In this document: positions 22,316 to 33,415 of the stretch, one piece after another
Layout of the letters: every line of letters begins with the position of its first letter
Numbering within the stretch: the first letter of the stretch is position 1
Assembly: GCA_028554645.1 (NCBI GenBank)
Contig: JAQOOI010000021.1
Coordinates: forward strand, 372,001-436,000
From: Omphalotus guepiniiformis
Lineage: Eukaryota; Basidiomycota; Agaricomycetes; Agaricales; Omphalotaceae
Direction: 5' to 3'
DNA length: 64,000 nt
The notes under the pieces: model-generated
What the model saw: only the letters and a program-made list of their open reading frames with translations
Databases searched by the model: none
What the model was told of the DNA's origin: nothing
Program-made: the position numbers and the translations under genes

Positions 22316-24054
22316 ATGTCGGCTCCCAAGACCCTTCTACAATTTCAATGTCAGTATTTTTTTTCACTTTGTTTCAGAAACTAATTCACCTACTTTATAG
22401 ATAAAGAGTTTTTCGCTGAAAATTCAGTGAAGTTACTTGATTCACTGACTGTAGACAATATATCCATGCAGCTTGGCCACGAAGCATTGCAGAATATACA
22501 GAACTATATTCCAGTCAAAGATGTAAGCTGTCTGTATCAATTGCACCTAATGTACTCTCTGATTGCATGAACTAGTTTCAGGAATTTGTAGCGAAGGGAT
22601 TGAGATATTATCCCTCACGTTGTGCACAAAATCGCTCACTGAAGCATGTGCAGTCTGTTCTAAGACAGTCCAAGAGGAACCAGCAAAATTCTGCAGGTCT
22701 GGCATCACATCGTCAAAGACGAGCATTTGTATGTTAACATATATATATTGATGCTTAATGAGGAAAGTCTGCTTACTACTGTTTAGATCAACTCGGTCAC
22801 CAATAAGCCGTTCTCTGTTCAAATGCTGCTTGACTTGGCACCAGAGGAACGACCAGTGAAGATCATCTGGCGTGAACGAGAGAAGACTTCACCGATTGCC
22901 CGTTACACATACATGGCTGAAGACAAGAGTCTTCTTCGCAATCCGAAGCAAAACCACACTGTCATAGACAAAAGTTTCTATGTCGTGAGACCCGAGGAGT
23001 CTGTCATATTCCTTTCTGGAACTCGCAAAGGTATTTGACTGCTTTTGTAATAAGATGATCCTTTTTTCAACTTTTTCACAGACTTTGAAATAGAGCTGGT
23101 TGTGATTCGAGGTGTAGCCTTGGGTCAAGCTTACACTGACTCTCTATATAAGTGGATCAATTCCACTATTGACTTGGCTACGGCAAATCGACGAGATGTT
23201 CGGGTGAGTCCATGTGATACGCATAGATAATCGTGCATTCACTAATCACTTTGTATAATTATTAGCCAAATCATGTAGGGAAAATGGCACAGCTTGGACT
23301 GAACGTTGGTCCTCGTCATGCTCGTGTACTAGGGTGGGCCAAATCCTTCACGCGAAACCTGACAGAGACCGAAATGGTCATTCAAGACACAGACTGTGTT
23401 GGAGTTCTCTCTCTTTTTTGGAGTTTGATCCAGGCGAAAATGCCTTTGGAAGTGATTACGGACACTCTCAAACATATAGACGAAGGTGAGCTGCCATCAA
23501 TGGCAACTCGCAATGTTAGTGAAGGTATGTTGTACTTCTTTCAGATCTGTTGAGTGTTAATCATTCAATACATAAGGTTTTGGCTATACTGTTGAGCTCA
23601 ATGGAGTCAAATACAAATTTACATCTGCAAATCGTGCACCTCCTGAGGGATATATGACAAAGGGGTATGAGTCGTAAGTTTTCAATTGACATCATACAGA
23701 GCCTCTCTTATGAACTGACACACATCCATTAGATGGACTCATACTGACCAATCTAATTTTCCCTGGACCTTTGCCTGGAACACAGGCAGAGAATCTAATG
23801 GTTCCAATCCAAAACCCAACCTGGGCAGTAATTTTGTGGATAGCCAGCTAAAGGTTATTGTTCAGATGGTTCCTGGTACAATGTTTTCTTTTCATTCACA
23901 GTTCATGCATGGGACCACACAAGGTCCCTCCATCCTTAGCCGAGGTGTAGCTATCACATTCTCTAAACGTGTTACAGATGCAGTAAAGGAACTCACTAAA
24001 AGCATGAGTGAGGTGGTCATTGAAGCTAGTAATGGTTCTATGCTTGCAGAGTAA
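22316..24054 (+). CDS. Putative 2OG-Fe(II) oxygenase encoded by the mobile element
   Basis: Eight exons (22316-22349, 22401-22522, 22582-22728, 22787-23030, 23082-23203, 23266-23524, 23577-23673, 23733-24054) give an unbroken 448-residue frame starting MSAPKTLLQF. The C-terminal third shows what looks like a double-stranded beta-helix: a His-x-Asp pair in WTHTDQSNF (exon 8), then PGTMFSFHSQFMHGTT with a distal His, and SRGVAITFSKR with a candidate 2-oxoglutarate-binding Arg. The order and spacing fit 2OG-Fe(II) dioxygenases. I do not recognise the N-terminal 250 residues. TET/JBP-type oxygenases are known passengers of other basidiomycete transposons (KDZ), but I cannot say this protein belongs to them. 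DNA, RNA or protein could be the substrate. Convergent with the integrase gene. Confidence 0.65.
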
Positions 24055-24333
24055 TATATTTAGACTTTTATCTCTTGGTATTATAATTATTAAAAGGCCA
24101 ACTAAATATATGCTTCAAGTTTCTACAGAATGACATTATCTTTTTATAGAACATAAGTTTTTAGACCCTTGAGCCAATTGCTTTTCTTCAAGTAGTCACA
24201 GCTCAAGAGCTGTGGGCTAAGCTGTGTGCATGCTCACCAGCACTGATTAAGGTCTGGTCTATTGCAAAAGCATATAAGGTAGTTCACAAGAATCAAGTAG
24301 ATTTGTATCACATATATATAATACATAAGAAAA

Positions 24334-26245
24334 CTATGAGATGTTGAGTAGATTATAGAGCAAAGCAAGGGCTTGTCTCCACAATGACTTTCTATCCTCC
24401 ATATCACGGGAATAGTATTCAGGGATAAGTGCCAGTGCATCATTGAATATGTCAGCTTGCTCCTGCTCTGCAAATGGACACTGGAACTCGGGTATCTCAA
24501 CAAGAGAGAGATGTGGTGGTCGATGGGTATTATGTTGTTCAAGGTTCTCTAGTTCAGAAGGGTTGTGTTGATTATGATGAGTAAGGAGTATATGATCAGT
24601 CAAATCATGCCAATCAACACCATAGATAGAGATGTCCTCGATACGGTCCTCGGATTGTGTGCTCTCGTCAGGTGTACTGGGTGGACCATGTAGCCCCTCC
24701 TGAATAGCACCAAAAAAAAACATATCACGGGGAGAGCGCTCTCGTGAATCCTCCTGTCGTAAGTTGTGTGAGTTCCAGGCACCTGCCCAGTCCTGAGCAT
24801 CCTGATCAATGGAGGGAAGAAACAGATAATGAAGAAGCCAAATGTGTGAATCTGTGTCAGGAAGCAGGCCACAGTCCAGTTCGAGAGCATAGAAGAAGTT
24901 GTACCATTTTAGCCCAAATCCTTGAGTCACATCACGCCACAACCGTTCTATCCGAATGTTGTGCACACTCCTGTAATCACAATGAACAATGTAAACCATA
25001 ATGCAAAAGTGCAGTGTAACATACCTTCCCCAGATATATGATCCTCGCTCCACTCCATATGTTTCCTCCATGTATCTAGCTACACCGAGATTTTCAACAC
25101 CGTGATCACCCCGCACTCGGCTGGGCGTGCCATGTTCCTCAATTGCATCAAGATACAAACACAGAACTGTATCTGCCCTGTTGTTGTCATTAGCCTGTAT
25201 AGCTGTCACCATGCGTGAAAAACCATCAACAAATGCATGAATAACAACACGCCAGCGGATAAGACCTGGAAACGAATATTATACACACTCAATAATTTAA
25301 CAGTAATGAAATGGCTCACCATGCTGACCATCGTGGTGCCATAGAGCATTAGGACCAGGAACATAATATCTTCGACGCTCCACTGGCCTCGAAGTCAAAT
25401 GAGCAGGAGCCCCAGTTACACGCTCGTACGATGCACGCAAACGTTCTCGAGGTACATGGTGACCAAGGTGTCGAAGATGACCAGTGATCATTTGCCGACC
25501 AAAAGCAGGAAAAATTTGCAGTATGTGGCCAACAACAGTGTCAAGTTCGTCATCAGAGAGTGCTGACATAGGGGCTGTCGAAGACTTGTAAAAGCGAAGA
25601 AGCTCTCCAGTCTCTGGGTCCTCGTACACCACATAAACAGGGGGACAAGGCTCTACTAGCCCATACTCAAGAGCCCGACGACGAACAGTGCGTGCAGAAC
25701 ACTCAAATACAGGAGCAATGTGAGTGACACCCCGATACTGAAGGCTAGTCTGCAGCAGATGCCTGTCAATTTCTTTTCTAGGTCGCCCTCGCTGGCCTGT
25801 ACGAAGTATTTGAACAGGTGAAGGAGGAGGGTCTTCAACTGTGTCTTCAGAGAAGGCAATAGCATCATCAAGAGCGATGATCATTTCTTGAACCCCGGTC
25901 TGAACGATGTTGAATTCTTCAGTATCAAAAACCTGTCCATGCTACAAAACAATATGCTAAGCACTTGCTCGGATATACTATACAAATAAAATAGACACTG
26001 CATACCTGTTCCACAGATGAAAGAAACTGACTCGCTGAGGTGTGTTGTCGCTGAAGAAGAGGTATGTCACCAACTTGCAGCTGCAGTGCATGGGTCACCC
26101 GAGTTCCTAACTCGCGATAAGCAGCTCGAAGTGTATGGAGTTGAAGATGAAGATCTTGAGCTGCTGGATTAGGCTGGCCTCTAGCAAGGAGAATGACGAA
26201 AAGAACCACAAATGGTATTCGAAGAAAGTAAGAATACATCATCAT
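24334..26245 (-). CDS. DDE integrase/transposase of the mobile element (retroviral-type integrase core)
   Basis: Four exons (26245-26006, 25932-25320, 25265-25025, 24970-24334) give 576 residues. After a short N-terminal part comes a GRPRK motif and a helix-turn-helix-like region (ITH IAPVF...ARTVRRRALEYGL, about residues 120-160). The catalytic core has the three acids of an rve-type integrase: Asp in WHHDGQHG, Asp in RVRGDHGVEN and Glu in NIRIERLWRDV, with 56 residues between the Asps and 34 between the second Asp and the Glu. NIRIERLW is characteristic of the eukaryotic integrase-core family related to bacterial IS3. The first 25 residues are unusually hydrophobic (FLRIPFVVLFVILLA). The frame is intact with all three acids, so the protein may be active. 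The start lies 435 bp from the right end of the element. Confidence 0.9.
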
Positions 26246-26337
26246 GTCAGAGTTATAGCCTATGTGTGTAGGTTCGAAAAGTGGTGTGACTCAGACAGTG
26301 ACCCATTCTAGTCCCAACAGAAACAATCCAATATCAT

Positions 26338-26430
26338 TACGAAAACGAGCTGCAGTCCTGCCCTAACGAAAACGGAGATAAGTGCTGAACGAAAACGAAA
26401 ACTGTTGCTGAACGAAAACGATAATGAATA
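26338..26430. repeat. AACGAAAACG short repeats near the right end
   Basis: The sequence ACGAAAACG recurs four to five times (about 26339, 26365, 26391 and 26411) in 90 bp between the integrase start and the GTGATCAC array. It is asymmetric and absent from the left end, so it may be promoter or binding sequence for the integrase gene. Confidence 0.55.
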
Positions 26431-26436
26431 TCATTC

Positions 26437-26555
26437 ATGATCGTGACACGAAATGGTACTGTGATCATACCCTGAAAGCGATAGCCAGCTGTGATCACTA
26501 ACCGAAACCTGAGTGTGATCACATTTGAGACTACAGTGCTCACGAATGTGATCAC
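26437..26555. repeat. Right subterminal array of TGTGATCACA palindromes
   Basis: Copies at about 26460, 26491, 26514 and 26547, plus a degenerate one at 26437. The motif is the same as at 8027-8407, and the array lies 120-240 bp inside the right end. Confidence 0.8.
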
Positions 26556-26651
26556 GAAGCTTTTGCGAGGCTTGTTGTTGAATTGGACATTGGTCTTCGG
26601 TTTGTGTGAGCATAATTCGAAAACAAGTCGTGACCAGCACTAAAGCGATGC

Positions 26652-26680
26652 ATTTTATTTGTCCAACAAGGACAACAAAA
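26652..26680 (-). repeat. Right terminal inverted repeat of the mobile element
   Basis: Reverse complement reads TTTTGT then TGTCCTTGTTGGACAAA, matching the left end core at 16 of 17 positions. Confidence 0.8.
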
Positions 26681-26686
26681 AACGGT
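26681..26686. repeat. Right copy of putative 6-bp target-site duplication (AACGGT)
   Basis: Same hexamer as 7953-7958, at the same distance from the terminal core. Confidence 0.7.
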
Positions 26687-27554
26687 GGCTTTCGTATGTT
26701 TTAAAACATACATACATCCCTTTAGAGATCGTTAGCTCGGTAACCCCTGGGGGATGATCAGTTCGGGTCCCGGGATAGGTTGATTGGAAACAAGTCTGTG
26801 TGGGGCAAACTGATTTTAGAAAGAGATGCAGGTCCGTTGGCATCTGGGACCATCTGGATTCTGCCACGATGAAGGAGCGGTGGATAAATGCACACTCCGA
26901 GATACGTTAGGGTACGTTATGTACGTGTATGTGACGAATGCTGAGGTACCTTTGAGTTGCTATTCAGCGTCTCGGGATTACCCAGCGGGTATTGATATGT
27001 TTTTCTCTCTCTCTAGAGTCTACAGTACGAGTCTGCCCTCGTAAGGCCCTCTACCAATCGACAATCAACGTCTATGCTCACGATATGGTCAATGTTGAGG
27101 CGTACAATTTGAATCAGTGCTAGTGATCATTTCGCAGCCGATTTCGGACTAGTGATGCAATTTGAGATGAAGTCTCTTCTTATCAACTCAAGTGATCCAC
27201 GTCCTGGGCTGTACTAAGGCGATTCATGGATTCGCCGCCTCTTCGCATCTCAGTACTGCCGCTTCATCACTGTATCAAAAAGGCGCTCGGGCATATGTTA
27301 CTCGAAGAGTCACAAAAAATCAATTAAAAAGTGACAAATCCTGTTGCACCGACGTTCTATTTTGCCTTCTATATTTGATTGATAGCACGCGGCGCTGAGG
27401 CAGCTGAGGCAGGGTCACTATGGGTCACATATTCTTCCATTCTGATTCAGGGGTTGCGTGGCTTGGTGGTTTTTTGTTTAAAGAATGTTCGGAGTTTTGT
27501 GTGTTGCTTGCCAATCTCTCCTCCGCATCTTTGTCCCTCCTCCATCGTTTGGTC
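26687..27554. other. Intergenic sequence right of the mobile element
   Basis: No convincing coding frame; only short overlapping frames on both strands. Probably holds the promoter of the gene starting at 27555. Confidence 0.5.
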
Positions 27555-29498
27555 ATGTCGGTCATATCGACTTCGATGGCGACCGTGTCCGACACTGTTA
27601 CTATCGATAACACGCTGGGAGCCGTACTCGTAGGGTTTGCGCTAGCCTGCTGTATTTATGGCATTCTCGTAACCCAAATCTGGTCGTACTTCGCGAACTA
27701 TCCTTCTGACCGTCCGGTGTATAAGTTTCTCGTTGCGTGGTTTTTTTGGCTTCTTCATTCTGTCTGTCGATTACTTACCGGCATTCTAGGTCATTTTGAT
27801 ACTGTACGCACTCCTTACAGTCGTGTCTTGAGGTTGTTTTGACGCGTCTTTTAAGTATATTAGAGACTGCGGACCAAATCTTCATCGGACATATCATGTA
27901 TTACTATGGGATCACCAATTTCGCAAATTCTCTGGCTCTTATTAGAGGGACTGTCACCTGGTACGCAAACGAACCATACTAAGTTGCTTACAACTCTGAC
28001 CGTAGTACCTTACGCAGGTCATTCATTGTGAGTTCTCAACGCGCGTTTACTGCTCGGAGTTTGACTGAGGATGATACGTGGATGAACAGTTGCAACAAAC
28101 GGTTGGGGTACGTGGGATAACATCACTAGTCGTATGAACTCGTTCTCAGTTTCCCTTCTTTCTAGGCTGTGGTAGGCTCGATTGTGAAGATGTGAGTACC
28201 CCGACATTTCGCTCTTCCAATACTGACTGATGTAATCCTCTTCAGTTCCTTTGCTCTGCGAGTATGGAGATGTGAATACCAACCCACCTGCTCTCTCTCT
28301 GTGGTACTAATATCAATCCACAGTCAGTGAACGAAACTATTTCGTTACGGGAATCATTGTGAGTGCCAACCTCTCACCTCCGGGGCCCGCGGGTCGAATT
28401 TAAAATTTGCATCTAGTTAATTCTGGCGCTTGGCGGTCTGGGTATGTCAAATTCCCCTTACACTTCGGAAGTAAGTTGAACATAAATCTATCTCCATGTG
28501 TAGGGCTATCATGTGGTTCGTCTGTTTGCATTGTCAAAGTTTGACGCGTCTTTGACACAACTCTCGTCCTTCATTATAGCATTTACGATCAAAGCGTGAG
28601 CATCTGAAGGACTGTTCTGTGTTTCATACGCCGAAGACAAAGTGTTTACATAGTTTCGAGCTTCCGGGAGTTTTTGCGGTAGTCAAGCTACGGGTAACGT
28701 TTCAGAATGTTTTCGCTCGGGACCGAAGTTCTAACTCGTGTTCAAAAACGCAGACCCTGGGATCCACGTCGTTAGGTGTCGGGGTCCTTACGGATATCGT
28801 AACATCTGCTGCGCTTTGTTACTTCCTGAATAAGTTGCGCACTGGTCACCGACAATCAGACTTTGCTTGGTGTATGGATGTACATTGGATTAATCTGTTG
28901 TGGATAGATCAGACTCGTTGGTTACTAGTCTTGTCAGATATGCCATTAATACTGGTGCATTAACCAGGTATGTTTTCGCCCTATACATTGCACTGTCGTG
29001 TATGCTGATCCTATCTTGTATAGTGTTGTTAGTGTCACTACATTAATTCTGGTGCGCACGGCAGTCCGTCGTGTTGTCTCATGATCATCCTAATGAACCC
29101 CCAAAATCACAGTACAACATCATGCCCACCAATCTGATATTCATTGCGGTATTTTTTATATTAAGTAAACGTACGCCGAACCTATACTTTCACATCCTAG
29201 TATATTGACATTCTTTTGGTTTAGTCTACGCGATCTCGTTCATGGCTACGTAAGTATTTTATATCCCTTAAGGTCCATTTGTCTATACTAACGAGTCTTT
29301 TCATGTAGCTTGAATACTCGCCGTATTGTGCGTGGTAGAGGAACCGATAGACAAGGGGCTACCAGTGGTAATAATACGAACATGTTCCATCTGGGCACCC
29401 GAGTGCCAAGTATGGGACCGATGGACGGATGGGAGACTGCATATACACCATCCTCCGCGCATCTAACATCAGATGGAGGAAACTCGGCAAGTCATTGA
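27555..29498 (+). CDS. DUF6534-type 7-TM protein, possibly frame-disrupted
   Basis: Integral membrane protein of a family abundant in Agaricomycetes; function unknown. Exons traced: 27555-27731, 27790-27803 (14 nt), 27856-27960, 28018-28027 (10 nt), 28090-28107, 28166-28191, 28246-28271, 28324-28358, 28417-28441, then pieces near 28504-28598, 28752-28870, 28911-28968, 29024-29051, about 29112-29170, 29225-29251 and 29310-29498. Family marks: IDNTLGAVLVG at the N-terminus, QIFIGHIMYYYGITNFAN, FALRVWR, SLGVGVLTDIVTSAALCYFL, YAINTGALTS, MPTNLIFIAVFF and FMATLNTRR. At the joins 28441/28504 and 28598/28752 the frames do not agree with any canonical splice I could find, so the gene is either decayed or spliced unusually. 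The hydrophilic tail after TLNTRR is normal for the family. Confidence 0.65.
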
Positions 29499-31234
29499 TT
29501 TTCTTATTTCAGTAACACTCTCTTACCAACGGCATTCCAGAAGGAAGTCTTCCCACTGAGCACCCTCAAGCCGGGAACCGGAAAGTAGGTGCACAAGGCA
29601 TGACTTCATCCGATGAAACTCAATGGACTTCTTTTCATTTAGACCCTACTACATGGGCGAAGCCGTTTGAGACTGCGGTCCCCGCGTATCCGCGCAAAGA
29701 AAAACGTTCCTCGTGCTTTTCTGTTATCCCCGCCAATATCGATGGGTATTGATTCTGGTGGTCACCCTTGATCACCTTTTGCTTGATCATGGGTTCCCTC
29801 CTCTGGCCTGTGATCCGGGATTCTTAGTATATGGATAGATGCTGCTGCATGCTTTCGCCCCACCACCATTTGTACATATCTCAGGTGGTGCATGTACTCC
29901 TACTGCTGGCAAGGAGAGGCGTTGGGTCAAATCTATGCAGGTAGATGCGATCTGATTAAATGTGTATGATTAGCTTTCAAAATGTTGTGTATTCTGTGTT
30001 TTAGAGTAAGGTAGAGTGCATACAAACTCCACCAACCTCACGTGAGACAAGTCACATTTGCGTCACACATCCCAGTATGTCGAAAACATTCAAGAAATGC
30101 TCGTAGATATTCAACTAGTAAAGCTCTATCTTATCTGTGCCATGAATATGTCCAAATAATTATGTATTACTGTTTGACAAAAAATTGAGGTAGGGAATTA
30201 AGATTTGTATGTACAGTTATCAAAAAACTATAGTAAATCAGTGTTACATCAAAGAATGAGCGTGGCGCATATGTGCTCGCCTTATGTGGCTACTTTGGTG
30301 AGAACTTCCCTCTATTCTTTTTCTGTGAGATTCTCCACTCGTCTCTGGTGCCATTTCTTGCTGGGGGCATGACCAGATGTAGTGCAATGGAAATACTTAC
30401 TGAGATTAGCGTGCACGAAGGGTTTTTCTGGAACTGCACTTCCGTATCTGATGGTTATGAGAAGATGTTGCGTCAGCACACTCGAATCTACATTTAGAAC
30501 AACTTCATGGCACAAAATTCCGACACGCGTCCTAATTAATTTTATACACGGTTTTCTTTACAATATTGGCCCAATTAAGGCCGTCACGCTTGAGCCACGT
30601 GACGTTGGTGGAGTTTGTATGCACTCTACCTTATGTACAACCCTTGTAATTAAGTCAGCTTTGGCAGTTAGCTGCACTCCCAAGATTTGTATATTCGTCT
30701 GACGACCTAAGCTTAGAGCTTAGAGACAATGCTCCTGAATAGATGCCTGAGTCTATTTCAGATAAATGTCATACTGCGTATGCACTGCGCCCAAAATGCA
30801 CCCAAGGACAGTCTAGTACAACGGCATCTGGGATGTACAAGTGGTCGGATTCACCAAGAAACCGAACTCCCTGACATTGTGGCGTCGTCGAACAGAAAAT
30901 CCAGCAGATGCATCACCGCCACCAGTCCTTTACTCCATGCAGGCTCATGATGCTCAGCGTCCAATGTCGGTGCCACTGCGTGGGCAATATCGTCACACTA
31001 GACCTTCAGAGGCGACGTATCAGCGCATGAGGTAACATCAGTGCATCTCCCACGAAGCAGAGATGCGGTGAAATGGGCTCCCGGGGCAGCGCGGAAACTT
31101 CAAGGGGCCATGGTCGATGACCTGTCCTTCCTAAACCCACGAGCGGGGGACGATAGAAACCCTTTGAACAATGGTCTAATAATACAAACTTTGCATGCGA
31201 TACTTGTTCAATACATTTGCACCCATTTGCTAAT
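29499..31234. other. Mostly non-coding stretch
   Basis: A plus-strand frame 29522-29752 (polar, no motif) could be a 3' exon of the preceding gene if the stop at 29498 is spliced out. Beyond that only short overlapping frames are seen; I recognise nothing. Confidence 0.35.
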
Positions 31235-32938
31235 TTACGCATATGCTTTCTCCTGGAACCCAGGAAGAATAGTCGCATTAGCATGCTTGGAATCATCGAG
31301 GTATCCTCTCGTTCGCTGCCATTTCTGTTTGGCGAAGGTCCATTCTACGGAAGGCGTGAATGGTCAGCTCCTACACCTCGCTTGGGAACACGGAAACCAA
31401 CCTTCCATGGTAGGCACAGGATTACCACTCGCTTCGTATTCATTCTGGGTGTAACCGGCCTGCTTCAAGACAGGGGAATCTTGAATAGTAGCCAAACGGA
31501 CATCGTTGTGAGGACTATATGAAACCCGAGGATGAGGATGAAAGGAGATTCGTCCGAGATAACGAGGCAAGCTTACCGAGAGAAGTATAGAAGTCCCAAA
31601 CGATCTACGTGTTGCTGATCGGCGGGTGGGACAGTAACTCTACATACCAGGAACCCAACATAACATCAGACACCACATTCCATTCAGACCGAACAGGTCG
31701 ACGCACCGGTGGATAGTACTCTTCACGTATCCTCCAGTTAAAAACTGGAGAGCGTCGCAAGCGTTCACCGTCAAGGTCGCATCCTGTGGTTTCACCCACT
31801 TCCACTCGTTCGTGGAGTGGTACCTAATTTGGAGCGCAGCGACCGGCTGGCGGAATAGAAGGGTGAAACTTCCAAGATCTGGAAAAGGAAGGCTTTAGTC
31901 GGCGTGGTAAAGAAAGAGCGTGTCCTCGAACCTGTGTGTCCCTGGGACCAATTAGTGAGTTTCTTGTTCTCTTCTGGCGTGTATTTCGTGTATTTCATGT
32001 ATCTGAGGTGATCCTACCACAACAATGGCAGAACCCAGATGGCCAATCAGTCTCAGAAAACTGGAAAAGACGTGAAACGGGCATACCTCGCTCTTCACTG
32101 GGTACTGGTGAATCTTGGTGAAGTAATCCTCAGGCAGCTCGAGCGCAATGGCGAGAAGTACAAAGAGGGGATCCAAAACCTCCGAGTGCAGCGACTGATC
32201 CAGATATTAGCACCAATACCAACGCGCACGATTGCATACACCCACCCGGGCAAACTGCTCGATCTCCGGAAGGTTCTCTTGTACTATTGCTGGGTGGTTG
32301 TGGACAAAGTCTCCATTGAATTCTGTGAGGCAAAAGACATACTCGTCACTAAGTGGGTTAGGACTGACGTAACAAACTAACGCACTGGGGATGTTATATA
32401 TTTCCGTCCTGTCTTTTATGCCTGTTTCTCGGTCGATTCTAAGCATATTCATGAGCTCGACAACACGCCGCGACATAGCGCGTAGAGCTTACACTCGTCG
32501 ACCGGCGGGTACATAACCATTGAATTGACCCTGATCTATGAGCGGGCTTATCAGCAACCTCCACAATCCAAAGCTAACGAACGCAGAAACGTACCCAATC
32601 CCGCTGGAGTATATTTCAGCTTCTCCTCGAGCGGTAGCTCGTAAAGTTCCTTCCCGATAGCAAACTGCCTGTTTACTTTCTCCTGCGGGATGTTGAAGTT
32701 CTTCACGTAGAAGAATCCTTTCTCGCGCACAGCTGATATGAGCGTGTCTGCGAGCTGTTTCTTGCCTTCGGGCGTGTTATATAAACTGAGGTCGACGGTG
32801 ACGAGGTCTGCCCAGTCAAGGTTTTCCTGCCGAATATCATGAGTACATCGTATAGAGACGATTCGAAATCAGCAGTGCACACACCTTCGTTTCAGGAACG
32901 AATTTGTAGGATCCCAATTCAGGTGCAGGTACAGGCAT
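31235..32938 (-). CDS. 2OG-Fe(II) oxygenase, isopenicillin-N-synthase-like
   Basis: Non-haem iron oxygenase of the plant/fungal DIOX-N plus 2OG-FeII_Oxy type; substrate unknown. Eleven exons (32938-32885, 32826-32595, 32535-32493, 32438-32386, 32322-32246, 32194-32087, 32013-31932, 31878-31707, 31639-31577, 31514-31402, 31344-31235) add to an exact 368-residue frame. The N-terminal DIOX domain includes VREKGFFYVKNFNIP and LPLEEKLKY. The iron site is visible: GHTDLGSFTLL gives His and Asp (formed across the 31932/31878 splice) and KSTIHR gives the distal His; the 2-oxoglutarate Arg is in the YFSR segment, formed across the 31577/31514 splice. All ligands are present, so the enzyme should be active. 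It ends with KQKWQRTRGYL and a short tail. No biosynthetic cluster genes are recognisable next to it. Confidence 0.92.
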
Positions 32939-33415
32939 TTCGAATGGTTTTTAGGTGAAGTCGAGAATGGATTTCAAGTCAAACTACCGCACAGAAGAAC
33001 GGTGAAAATGGCGTTTCAAGTGCCACAACGTTTCTATTTAAGAAGAGTTAAGATGGGATTGTTAAGACGAGTATTATTGTCAACTGCTCACTGCGATTTC
33101 TCGGTCTCAGGAGATTGTCACCTCATCCCAAGCGCCAATTGCGCCATTACCCTACTCTTGAGCTCCTAAAAGACGTAAGAACATATGGCGTGCAGAGCCA
33201 CGAGTATGACGAAATAGATAAGTGACGGTCTCAGAACGGTAGAGGAGCTCCTTGTATAGCTGCAGAACATCAATCAGCAAGTTGTGCCAGTCAGGTGCTA
33301 ATATACATACCATTCGTTGGGCAGATGAGGTGCTGGAGAAGCTACTCAATACCCTTCTTCGAAATGTTCGCCGCGGGCAGCGTCTGCAGATGAAAAGCTT
33401 GGAATCGTGATACTG

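Larger units (their letters stand above)
7959..26680. mobile_element. 18.7-kb DDE-integrase DNA transposon with host-gene fragments as cargo
   Basis: Length about 18,722 bp. What is seen: imperfect terminal inverted repeats with core TGTCCTTATTGGACAAA (left, 7965-7981) and TGTCCTTGTTGGACAAA (right, reverse complement of 26658-26674); flanking AACGGT on both sides; arrays of TGTGATCACA palindromes within 500 bp of the left end and 250 bp of the right end; and an integrase gene reading inward from the right end. Its other genes are a HECT-like protein, a 435-aa unknown and a putative 2OG-Fe(II) oxygenase. Between 14.2 and 22.1 kb lie broken fragments of unrelated host genes. Inference: an autonomous or recently autonomous cut-and-paste element. 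The integrase is of the retroviral/IS3 type, and eukaryotic IS3-related elements (IS3EU) are the nearest described group I can think of; I cannot confirm membership. Tyrosine-recombinase Starships and KDZ elements do not fit. Confidence 0.85.

Noticed and set aside
7959..26680. Starship-type element
   Set aside because: No DUF3435 tyrosine recombinase; the element has inverted termini and a DDE integrase.
7959..26680. KDZ (Kyakuja-Dileera-Zisupton) transposon with a TET/JBP gene
   Set aside because: The transposase is an rve/IS3-type integrase, not a KDZ transposase, although the oxygenase gene invites the comparison.
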